The notes under the pieces are model-generated. The model was not told the DNA's origin. It searched no databases and saw nothing but the letters and a program-made list of their open reading frames with translations. Position numbers and translations under genes: made by a program. A DNA stretch of 42,605 nt from an uncultured Hymenobacter sp. (GTDB lineage Bacteria > Bacteroidota > Bacteroidia > Cytophagales > Hymenobacteraceae): the NCBI GenBank assembly GCA_913778455.1, contig CAJYVK010000364.1:1-42605 (forward strand), in the 5' to 3' direction. Shown here piece by piece: positions 35,985 through 42,605 of the stretch. Position 1 is the first letter of the stretch. Every line of letters starts with the position of its first letter.

Positions 35985-36080
35985 CGTCATGCTGAGCTTG
36001 TCGCAGCATCGCTACCGCTTCGTTGAAGAAGTGTTGATTAGTAAAGAGGTAGCGATGCTGCGACTTCGTTCAGCATGACG
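35985..36080. repeat. REP-like long palindrome between DUF305 and beta-propeller genes
   Basis: Two 32-33-base arms, 35985-36016 (starting CGTCATGCTGAGCTTGTCG) and 36048-36080, are inverted copies. They differ only in the GAGCTTG/GAACGAAG segment and enclose a 31-base loop. Intergenic palindromes with GTCATGCTGA ends are repeated widely in Hymenobacter-like genomes from memory; only one copy is in this window. It may act as a terminator or be a REP/RAYT-type mobile unit. Confidence 0.72.
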
Positions 36081-36098
36081 TTCTTTTTTCCCTATCCC

Positions 36099-37505
36099 AT
36101 GAAATTCCCTCTCCTCCCCGGCCTGCTGCTCATTTCCAGCGTGGCGGCGGCTCAGGTCGTCAGCCACCGCGACCGGGTGTACACCGCCGACCAGATTTCC
36201 AACACCGTCTCGGTTATCGACCCCATGGATAACAAGCTGCTGGGCCAGATTATTCTGGGTAAGCCGCAGCCCGACTTGCTCTCGGCGCTCTACAAGGGGC
36301 AGGCGCTGGTACACGGCCTGGGTGCTTCGTCCGACCATAAGCTGCTGGCCGTGGTGTCGGTGGGCTCCAACAACGTGACCTTCATCGAAACGGCCACTAA
36401 CGTCATCAAAGGCAGCGTGTACGTGGGGCGGGCCCCGCACGAGGCCACCTTCCGGCCCGATGGCAAGGAGGCCTGGATAACGGTGCGCGGCGAGGACTAC
36501 CTATCGGTGATTGACGTGGCCACGATGCGCGAAACCCGCCGTGTGCCCGTGCCCAACGGCCCCGGCCAGATTGCCTTCAGCCCCGACGGCAAGCGCGCCT
36601 TTGTGTGCTCCAGCTTCTCGCCCGAGCTGGCCGTGGTGGACGTGGCCACTTACAAAGTCATCAAAAAGGTGCCGGTGGTGAGCCCCTTCTCGCCCAACAT
36701 CTTCCCCACCAAAGACGGCCAGCAAATCTGGTTCACCCACAAGGATGTGGGCAAGGTATCGGTACTGGATACCAAGACGCTCACCATCAGCGGCGTGCTG
36801 ACAACCGGCCCCGTCACCAACCACGTGGCCACGGTGGATGTGGCGGCCGGCAAGCTGGCCTACGTGACCGTAGGCGGCGAGGACGTAGTGAAGGTGTACA
36901 GCCGCGCCCCGGGCTTCAAGCAGCTGGCCACCATTCCGGTGGGGGCTAATCCGCACGGCATCTGGCCCTCGGGCGACGGCAGCCGGATGTACGTGGGCCT
37001 GGAAAACGGCGACTCCGCCGTGGCCATCAGCACGGCCAGCAACCGGGTGCTGGCCAAAATCAAGGTAGGCCAGGCCCCAATGGCGCTGATGTACGTGCCC
37101 AACGCCGTGCCTGCCGGCGCGGCCACAAACACCGGCCTCGGCCGGCAGCTGGTTGACCAGCCCGCCGTGGTGCGGACGCTCAAGCCGCCCACCGCTGGCC
37201 CCGCCACCGGCACCATGACGCTGCGCTCGGAAGGGCTGGTGGATTTGGCCACCTTCGCCCTGCGCGGCCTGACGCCGAACACCGACTACGACATCTTCCT
37301 GACCAGCGGCACCAAAGCGCCCTACGCGCGCGACTACGCCCTGACCACCGTGCGCACCGATGCCAAAGGCGGGGCCATGGGCCAGGCCCTGGGGCCGGTG
37401 CAGCGCATCGCGGGCGGCGAGTTGAACCCAGCGGGCAAAAAGTTTTCGCGGGTAATCGTCGCACCCAAAACCACTGACGGTGAACCCGCTTTACTGGCCG
37501 AATAG
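36099..37505 (+). CDS. Secreted YncE-like beta-propeller protein
   Basis: I start at 36099 (MKFPLLPGLLLISSVAAAQ), a signal peptide. The 468-residue protein has repeated blades of the YVTN/YncE type: NTVSVIDPMDNKLLGQIILG, GRAPHEATFRPDGKEAWITV, VDVATYKVIKKVPV and GANPHGIWPSGDGSRMYVG. A C-terminal beta domain (NTDYDIFLTSGTKAPYARDY) follows. Propellers of this type bind partners or small ligands, and no catalytic motif is visible. The next gene is a close paralogue, 42 bases downstream, so the pair probably forms one operon. Confidence 0.88.
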   Translation: MKFPLLPGLLLISSVAAAQVVSHRDRVYTADQISNTVSVIDPMDNKLLGQIILGKPQPDLLSALYKGQALVHGLGASSDHKLLAVVSVGSNNVTFIETATNVIKGSVYVGRAPHEATFRPDGKEAWITVRGEDYLSVIDVATMRETRRVPVPNGPGQIAFSPDGKRAFVCSSFSPELAVVDVATYKVIKKVPVVSPFSPNIFPTKDGQQIWFTHKDVGKVSVLDTKTLTISGVLTTGPVTNHVATVDVAAGKLAYVTVGGEDVVKVYSRAPGFKQLATIPVGANPHGIWPSGDGSRMYVGLENGDSAVAISTASNRVLAKIKVGQAPMALMYVPNAVPAGAATNTGLGRQLVDQPAVVRTLKPPTAGPATGTMTLRSEGLVDLATFALRGLTPNTDYDIFLTSGTKAPYARDYALTTVRTDAKGGAMGQALGPVQRIAGGELNPAGKKFSRVIVAPKTTDGEPALLAE

Positions 37506-37547
37506 TCCGGCTTAGACTGGGCGGCAAAACCAGCATTTCATCCCTCC

Positions 37548-39020
37548 ATGCGCATCACTACCTTATCCACCTGGGCCCTGGCAGCCACGCTGTTGCTCGG
37601 GGCCTGCTCGAAAAAGAACAGCGAGGAAACCGAGCCCGACATGGTCATTCCGCCCGACCCCGGCCCCATCGCAGCCAGCGCCGCCGACCGGGTGTACCTG
37701 GCCGACCAGTCATCGAACACGGTGTCGGTGCACGACCCGAGCACCAACCGGCTGCTGGGCGTGATTCGCTTGGGCAAGGGCCGGCCCGAGTTTCTGAGCC
37801 CGCTCTACGACATGGAGTCCAACGTGCACGGGCTGGGGGTGTCGCCCGATGGCAAGACGCTGGGCGTGATTGCCACCCTCACCAACGCGGTGATTTTTAT
37901 CGACCTAGCCACCAACACCGTCAAGGGCAAGGTATACGTGGACCGCAACCCCCACGAGGGCTTTTTCACGCCCGACGGCAGACAGTTCTGGGTGGCGGTG
38001 CGCGGCAAGGATTACGTGACGGTGATTGACGTGGAGAAAATGCAGGTGGTGAAAAACATTGCCACCGAGCACGAGCCGAGCATGGTCGTGTTCCGGCCCG
38101 ATGGCAAAGTGGCCTTCGTGGACCACTCCGAAACCGCTACGCTCGACGTAATTGATGTGAAGAAGCGCGAGGTCATTGCCCGGGTGCCGGTGGTGAGCAA
38201 GTTCTCGCCCAACCTGGTGGTGACCGAGGACGGCCAGCAGGTCTGGATGACCCACAAAGACGTGGGCAAGGTGACCGTGGTGAACGCCCAGACCTACGCC
38301 GTGGAAGGCGTGATTGACACCGGCCCCGGCACCAACCATGTGAACATGGCCGGCCCCGGCGGCGGCACCCGCTTCAGCGGGGCCAGCGCCGGCGACTTCG
38401 CTTACGTAACCGTGGGCGGCGAAAACGCGGTGAAGGTGTATTCGCGCCAGCGCCAGCTGCTGGCCACTATCCCGGTGGGGGCCAACCCGCACGGTGTGTG
38501 GCCCAACGGCGACGGCAGCAAGCTCTACGTGGGCCTGGAAAACGGCGACGCGCTGGTCAGCATCGACACCAAAACCAACACCAAGCTCACCGAAACCGGC
38601 AGCGGCCAGGCCCCGCAGGCCCTGCTCTACGTGGTGAAAGCCGGCGGTGGCAGCCCCGGCGCCAGTGGGCTGGAAGCCTTCACGCCGGTGACGCCGGTGA
38701 ACATCCGCCTGGTGCCCGTGGGTACGCAGCCGGTGCCCGGCGTGGGCGGCGGGGCCACCATCCGCCCCACCGAAGACCTCGACGAAATGGTACTGGCCCT
38801 CAAGCAGCTGGCCGCCAACACCACCTACACCCTGTACCTGTCGGACAGCAAAACCGCATTGGTGGCCCCGGAGCCGGTCATTTCCTTCAAAACCGATGAT
38901 GGTGGCGCAGTCGAAGTCAACGCCTACTACCAGATTCGGCTGCGGCTGGCAGGCCGGTTCGCCGTGGTGGTGCTCGGCGACAAAAACCCGGCCGGCGCGG
39001 TCACGCTCACGCAGCCGTAA
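37548..39020 (+). CDS. YncE-like beta-propeller lipoprotein, tandem paralogue
   Basis: The 490-residue protein has a lipobox (ATLLLGACSKKN) and the same blade motifs as its neighbour (NTVSVHDPSTNRLLGVIRLG, HKDVGKVTVVN, VGGENAVKVYSRQRQLLATI, GANPHGVWPNGDGSKLYVG). A similar C-terminal domain follows (NTTYTLYLSDSKTALVAPEP). One paralogue is soluble or periplasmic and one membrane-anchored, which suggests a division of location. A factor-independent terminator follows at 39041. Confidence 0.88.
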   Translation: MRITTLSTWALAATLLLGACSKKNSEETEPDMVIPPDPGPIAASAADRVYLADQSSNTVSVHDPSTNRLLGVIRLGKGRPEFLSPLYDMESNVHGLGVSPDGKTLGVIATLTNAVIFIDLATNTVKGKVYVDRNPHEGFFTPDGRQFWVAVRGKDYVTVIDVEKMQVVKNIATEHEPSMVVFRPDGKVAFVDHSETATLDVIDVKKREVIARVPVVSKFSPNLVVTEDGQQVWMTHKDVGKVTVVNAQTYAVEGVIDTGPGTNHVNMAGPGGGTRFSGASAGDFAYVTVGGENAVKVYSRQRQLLATIPVGANPHGVWPNGDGSKLYVGLENGDALVSIDTKTNTKLTETGSGQAPQALLYVVKAGGGSPGASGLEAFTPVTPVNIRLVPVGTQPVPGVGGGATIRPTEDLDEMVLALKQLAANTTYTLYLSDSKTALVAPEPVISFKTDDGGAVEVNAYYQIRLRLAGRFAVVVLGDKNPAGAVTLTQP

Positions 39021-39040
39021 GCCGGCTGCTGACCAAGAAG

Positions 39041-39073
39041 GCCCCTGGTGCATGTCGCATCAGGGGCTTTTTT
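39041..39073 (+). terminator. Intrinsic terminator after the beta-propeller operon
   Basis: GCCCCTGGTGC and GCATCAGGGGC form an 11-bp stem (one G-T pair) around a 5-base loop, directly followed by six T residues. Confidence 0.85.
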
Positions 39074-39121
39074 AGGGGCGCAAACGCTTTTGCTTCGGGT
39101 AGCACCGGGGTTTTTTGTTGC

Positions 39122-39407
39122 TCAACTACCTTCGCCGCTTGCTAGCTGGCAGGCCGCCAATTCCCGGCAATGGGCCCGAAAGCGCAGCAGCCCGACCGTC
39201 AGCACCAGCCCCGCCACCGCCAGCGCGGAGTAACCCAACCGGCCGCCCCGCTCGGGGTGAAACTGAAGGAGCGCCAGCCCGAAGCCCACCAGCGCCAGGC
39301 TGGTGCGCACGTAGGTGAGCAAAGTGCGCTCATTGGCCAGCCGGGTCCGTTGCAGGGCCAGCCGGTCCGAGAGGGCGAGTGGGTTGGTGGGGGGGGGGTA
39401 GCGGCAT
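39122..39407 (-). CDS. DUF202 (YidH-like) membrane protein, frame broken at a 10-G tract
   Basis: The downstream frame reads DRLALQRTRLANERTLLTYV, then RTSLALVGFGLALLQF and a second hydrophobic helix, the DUF202 pattern. In that frame there is no ATG, and a stop precedes it. An ATG at 39407 is one base out of frame, separated by ten consecutive C on the coding strand (39389-39398). Nine would give a continuous protein of about 95 residues (MPLPPPTNPLALSDRL start). Slippage or sequence error is likely at such a run. A TTG at 39322 could start a 66-residue form. Confidence 0.7.
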
Positions 39408-39418
39408 AAGGGAGTAGG

Positions 39419-40081
39419 CTACGGGAGGGTAATGGCATCGCCCGGTTCGGCCAGCCGGTGAAACACGATGCCGTGCTTCTCAAAATACGGCCCGTAGTTC
39501 TCGTAGCGCTGCTGGATGAAGAAGGGCTTGAGGTAGCCGTCGTGTACGGGCAAAATTTGCCTGGGACGCATTTTCAGGGCGAAATCGGCCACCACCAGCT
39601 CCGTGAGAAAAGGCGCGGTGACGGGCAGTAGGAGCATTTCCACCCCCGCGAAGGGCAACAAATTGTTAGCAAAAGAGTCGGCGGGATTTAGCACCTTGCC
39701 ATTCACCAGCCAGGCGGTCATTTGCGGCAAGGGGCTGTCGAGAATGGCCTCGTGCTGCACCGGAAGGGCCAGCAGCTGAAACACGCCCAAGTCTAGGCGA
39801 CCTTCCTCGTGGATTTGCACCGTGAGGCCGTGCGCTTTCAGTTCGGTTGCCACCTCGCGGTTAGAGATGATAATGACCTGACGCAGGGCCACGATTTTCT
39901 GAAGCGCCGCCACGTCGAGGTGGTCGGGGTGGTTGTGGGTGATGATGATGACCGATACGTCTTTGAAAACCTCGGGGTGCACCAAGCCTTCGATGAAGGA
40001 AAACTTGCCCGGGTCGAAAAGAATCTGTTGGCCGTCGAGTTCGAACAGCAAACAGGAATGAATGTATTTGGTGATGCGCAT
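39419..40081 (-). CDS. Metallo-beta-lactamase-fold hydrolase
   Basis: The 220-residue protein has the metal-binding motif HNHPDH (His49, His51, Asp53, His54), a preceding KYIHSCLLFEL strand, ILFDPGKFSF, and later His in PVQHEA and PVHDGYLKPFF. It resembles UlaG/YycJ-like small MBL proteins of the cytosol, with no signal peptide. The two-metal centre looks complete. The substrate cannot be read. It lies 62 bases downstream of the exporter gene on the same strand. Confidence 0.88.
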   Translation of the reverse strand: MRITKYIHSCLLFELDGQQILFDPGKFSFIEGLVHPEVFKDVSVIIITHNHPDHLDVAALQKIVALRQVIIISNREVATELKAHGLTVQIHEEGRLDLGVFQLLALPVQHEAILDSPLPQMTAWLVNGKVLNPADSFANNLLPFAGVEMLLLPVTAPFLTELVVADFALKMRPRQILPVHDGYLKPFFIQQRYENYGPYFEKHGIVFHRLAEPGDAITLP

Positions 40082-40143
40082 GGCATTGAAAATGAGGTTG
40101 TTCTAGCTGCTTCGGTAGTCCAACTTCCTCCGTGCGCTTTGCG

Positions 40144-41214
40144 CTATACCGTGTGCAGAATCACGTAGAGCGAGCCAGTCGAAATCACCAACCAGAGCAG
40201 GATGCCCAGCACGTAGGGCTTGATGCCCACCGAGCGCACCACCTTGGCCGACAGGCCCGCGCCGATGAAAAACAGCGTCACCGTGAGGCCGATTTTGGCC
40301 AGGTTCACCATCACCGGGCCCAGGGGCTTGGCGGCGGGCACGAAGGTGTTGAGCAGCATGGCGGCGATGAAGCCGAAGATGAAATAGGGAATTTTCACCT
40401 TGACGCCCTTCTGCTTGAAAATCATGGCCGTGCCAATGGAAATCGGGATAATCCACAGGGCCCGGGCCAGCTTCACGGTGGTGGCTACTTCCAGGGCTTT
40501 ATTGCCGTAGGCGGCCGCCGCGCCCACCACCGAACTGGTGTCGTGGATGGCAATGGCGCACCAAAGGCCGAACTGGTTCTGAGTCATGGCCAGCGCGTGG
40601 CCGATGGGCGGGAAGGCAAACAGGGCCAGCGCGTTGAGCACGAACACCGTGCCCAGGGCCACCGACATCTCCTCGTCCTTGGCCCGCAGCACCGGCCCGA
40701 TGGCCGCGATGGCCGAGCCGCCGCAAATGGCGGTGCCGCACGAAATCAGATGCACCACGTGCCGGCCCAGCCCCAACCACCGGCCCACCACCAGGCCCAG
40801 CAGCAGCGTGCCGAAGATGGACACCACCGTGAACAGGATGCCCTCCTTGCCGGCCTGCACCGCCGCGTGGGCGTTCATGCCGAAGCCCAGCCCGATAACC
40901 GAGAACTGCAGCAGCTTGGCCGTGGCCTTTTTGGTTTGGGTAGTGAAGGGGTTGCCGATGGTCTGGGCCAGCACCAAGCCCAGGGCCAGGGCAATGGGCG
41001 GCGAGGCCCAGGGCGTGAGGCAGAACACGAAGAACAGCACGAACACCACCTGCTTCAGGGTGAAATCCTGCCCGAACAGCACGCGGGGCGTGTGCAGGTG
41101 GCGGAAGAAGCCGGTGGTTTCGTTGAATTCAGGAGCGGCCGGTTCCTGCGCCGGAGCGGGAGCGAGCGGCGAATCAGGGGCTTGCGGAGTTGCGGAATGA
41201 ACCGGGAGTGCCAT
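40144..41214 (-). CDS. yeiH: YeiH-family putative sulfate/sulfite exporter
   Basis: The 356-residue protein has a Pro/Ala-rich cytosolic N terminus and about ten hydrophobic segments. It carries the family blocks GLGFGMNAHAAVQAG, SCGTAICGGSAIAAIGPVL and AIAIHDTSSVVGAAAAYG, as in the Cons_hypoth698 (YeiH) family. These are inner-membrane proteins proposed to export sulfate or related anions. A LysR regulator gene lies upstream on the same strand, the common YeiH/YeiE association. A palindrome and a -7 box lie in the 283-base gap between them. Confidence 0.9.
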   Translation of the reverse strand: MALPVHSATPQAPDSPLAPAPAQEPAAPEFNETTGFFRHLHTPRVLFGQDFTLKQVVFVLFFVFCLTPWASPPIALALGLVLAQTIGNPFTTQTKKATAKLLQFSVIGLGFGMNAHAAVQAGKEGILFTVVSIFGTLLLGLVVGRWLGLGRHVVHLISCGTAICGGSAIAAIGPVLRAKDEEMSVALGTVFVLNALALFAFPPIGHALAMTQNQFGLWCAIAIHDTSSVVGAAAAYGNKALEVATTVKLARALWIIPISIGTAMIFKQKGVKVKIPYFIFGFIAAMLLNTFVPAAKPLGPVMVNLAKIGLTVTLFFIGAGLSAKVVRSVGIKPYVLGILLWLVISTGSLYVILHTV

Positions 41215-41239
41215 GAGCGGGAGGGGGTTGTTTCTGAGG

Positions 41240-41295
41240 CAAATATACGGCGACCCCTACGCAAAGGATTATCCAATCGTGTTATCCTGCATAAC
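41240..41295 (-). promoter_or_regulatory. Promoter and LysR-box candidate upstream of yeiH
   Basis: On the minus strand TATATTTG (41240-41247) fits TAnnTTTG, 25 bases before the ATG. Upstream lies the palindrome GTTATCCTGCATAAC (41281-41295; GTTAT-N5-ATAAC), which fits the T-N11-A form of LysR boxes and stands where an activator would bind. The binding protein is inferred to be the product of the next gene upstream. Confidence 0.5.
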
Positions 41296-41497
41296 CAAAA
41301 GTTATTTATAGAATAGCTGATTTTTGCATTCCCGCCAGTCTTGAGCCGCCCGGATGGCCGTGGCAGCAGTTGTTACGGCACCGGCAGACCTGTGCCATCG
41401 CCAATCTGCCGTTGGACGAACCACCCGGTTCACCTCCTGCTGTATAAGTACAGCCGCTGCCAGCTGACACCGAATGGTTATCCGGCATCGCCAGCCT
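41296..41497. other. Spacer between yeiH promoter and the LysR gene
   Basis: Includes an AT-rich patch (AAAGTTATTTATAG) near the palindrome that may be a second half-site. Otherwise no gene or hairpin is supported. Confidence 0.4.
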
Positions 41498-42409
41498 TTA
41501 TTTGGCCCCCTTGAATTGCCCCTGCACGAAGCTCAGAAACCGCTGGGCCGGCCGGGCCAGCACCTGTCCCTGCACCCAGAGTGCCTCGAACTGCCGGGCC
41601 AGGTGCAGCCCTTTGATGGGCACGATTTCGAGCAGTCCAGCCGCCAGCTCGCGGTCCAGGGCCCGGCGCGACACGAATCCCAGGGCCGCCGGCGCGGCTT
41701 CGAGGTAGCGCTTGATGGCTTCCGTATTGTCCAGGTAAAGGGCTACGGAAAGGCTGCTGAGCTTAATGTGCTGCGCCCGCAGAGCAAATTCGAGAATTTC
41801 CAGCGTGCCCGAGCCCCGCTCGCGCAACACCAGCGGGTGGGCCAGGGCCTCGGCCAAGGACAGCGGCGTGGCGAGCGGGGAACCGGGCGCGACGCGGCGC
41901 ACGGCCACCAACTCGTCGGGCAGCAACGGCTCGTAGTGCAGGTCGTGGCTTTTGGTGCGGCCTTCTACAAAGCCCAAATCCAGCTCGCCGCGTAGTAGGG
42001 CATCGGCAATGCGCTCGGAATTGGCGTTCAGGAACGAGAGCTGCACCTGCGGGTAGCGGGCCTGAAAGGCGGGCAGCAACCCCGGCAGCACGTACTGGGC
42101 CAAGGTGGTGCTGGCCCCCAGGCGCAGGCGGCCGGCGGCCTCTTCGGGGTCACGCAGGGCCAGGAGCTGGTCTTCGAGCTGCTGCTGGGCGGCGGCGGCG
42201 GCATCGGCGTGGGCGTGCAGCAGGCGGCCGGCCTCGGTGAGGCTCACGCGGTTGCCGCGCCGCTCCAACAGGCGCTGGCCGTACTGGGCTTCCAGCTCAC
42301 GAATGTGCTTGGTGACGGCCGGCTGGCTCACAAACAGCTCCTGCCCGGCCTTGGTAAAGCTCAGATGCCGGGCCACGGTGGCAAATACGCGCAGACGAAA
42401 ATCGGACAT
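41498..42409 (-). CDS. LysR-family transcriptional regulator (YeiE/CysB-like)
   Basis: The 303-residue protein has the LysR winged helix (LRVFATVARHLSFTKAGQEL, SQPAVTKHIRELEAQYG) and a periplasmic-binding-like effector domain (about 90-300, LRLGASTTLAQYVLPGLLP). Members near yeiH genes respond to sulfur-containing ligands, but the ligand is not readable here. The ATG at 42409 fits the family start. It is likely to act at the palindrome before yeiH, and possibly on itself. Confidence 0.93.
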   Translation of the reverse strand: MSDFRLRVFATVARHLSFTKAGQELFVSQPAVTKHIRELEAQYGQRLLERRGNRVSLTEAGRLLHAHADAAAAAQQQLEDQLLALRDPEEAAGRLRLGASTTLAQYVLPGLLPAFQARYPQVQLSFLNANSERIADALLRGELDLGFVEGRTKSHDLHYEPLLPDELVAVRRVAPGSPLATPLSLAEALAHPLVLRERGSGTLEILEFALRAQHIKLSSLSVALYLDNTEAIKRYLEAAPAALGFVSRRALDRELAAGLLEIVPIKGLHLARQFEALWVQGQVLARPAQRFLSFVQGQFKGAK

Positions 42410-42497
42410 GGCGGCAAGGTAGGCAGTTTGCTATAACCTCGGGGCGGACCCTCCCCGCTCATTTCGGGCACTCATCCGCCCACCCTGCCAACGCCGC

Positions 42498-42605
42498 TTA
42501 CCGAACCAGCTTCTCCAGCGCGGCCTTGAACTCGGGGGTGTAGTACGCGGCCATGCCGTCGTGGCAGGTGACCACCTGGCCGTCGGGGCCGATGATGACG
42601 GTGGC
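42498..42605 (-). CDS. C-terminal end of an unidentified protein, possibly thioredoxin-like
   Basis: The last 35 codons read TVIIGPDGQVVTCHDGMAAY and end KAALEKLVR-stop. The TVIIGPDGQVV strand-turn is typical of the late part of thioredoxin/TlpA-like domains, but the active site lies outside the window. The assignment is tentative. Confidence 0.5.
   Translation of the reverse strand, partial: ATVIIGPDGQVVTCHDGMAAYYTPEFKAALEKLVR

Overview
The window looks like a chromosome or large plasmid segment from a high-GC member of the Bacteroidota, most like Hymenobacter. The clues are type IX secretion (T9SS) C-terminal sorting domains, several SusD-free secreted 'tail fiber' (peptidase S74 chaperone) proteins, an RND pump fused to its TolC-like partner, a DUF6660-type cysteine-rich protein, a LytS/LytTR pair and TAnnTTTG-type -7 promoter boxes. 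The genus call is inference from gene content. No rRNA, tRNA or CRISPR array was seen.

Layout. (1) 1-7400, minus strand: a heavy-metal efflux operon. In transcription order it has a Cys-rich small exported protein, a CusA/CzcA-TolC fusion, a CusB-like adaptor lipoprotein (frameshifted), a NicO/UreH-like membrane protein and a His-rich P-type ATPase (interrupted by an in-frame TAG). (2) 7479-8557: a class II Fic enzyme translationally coupled to a 100-aa partner. (3) 8881-11091 and 30519-31979: an accessory operon with an ArdC-type antirestriction protein, a 45-aa ORF, a 139-aa protein, a 407-aa protein split by a transposon, and a frameshifted downstream gene. An about 86-bp AT-rich leader occurs twice, before ardC and before the 45-aa ORF.

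(4) 11092-30513: a 19.4-kb segment bounded by 39-bp Tn3-family inverted repeats and flanked by a perfect 5-bp direct repeat, TATAC. Removing it restores one continuous 407-aa reading frame across the junction, so the whole block behaves as a single transposition unit. Its left end is a complete Tn3-family element (tnpA, tnpR, both IRs). Its right end is a decayed IS481-family transposase joined to the 3' end of a diverged tnpA. Between them lie an IS5-family insertion sequence, a TPR histidine kinase and a NarL-type regulator (convergent), two T9SS-sorted surface proteins and three paralogous S74-chaperone secreted proteins.

(5) 32124-33360: a probably truncated gene of unrecognised family and the N-terminal fragment of another Tn3 transposase. 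(6) 33492-39020: a LytS/LytTR two-component pair, a DUF305 protein, a REP-like palindrome and two tandem beta-propeller proteins, ending in a strong terminator. (7) 39122-42605, minus strand: a DUF202 membrane protein with a 10-G tract that breaks its frame, a metallo-beta-lactamase-fold hydrolase, a YeiH-family exporter, its likely LysR regulator and the end of a further gene.

The main discovery candidate is the TATAC-flanked 19.4-kb element carrying a surface-protein/regulatory cargo. The secondary ones are the duplicated leader of the accessory operon and the cluster of broken genes. Three of those breaks (2291, 31719, 39389) lie at G/C runs, so assembly error must be excluded.
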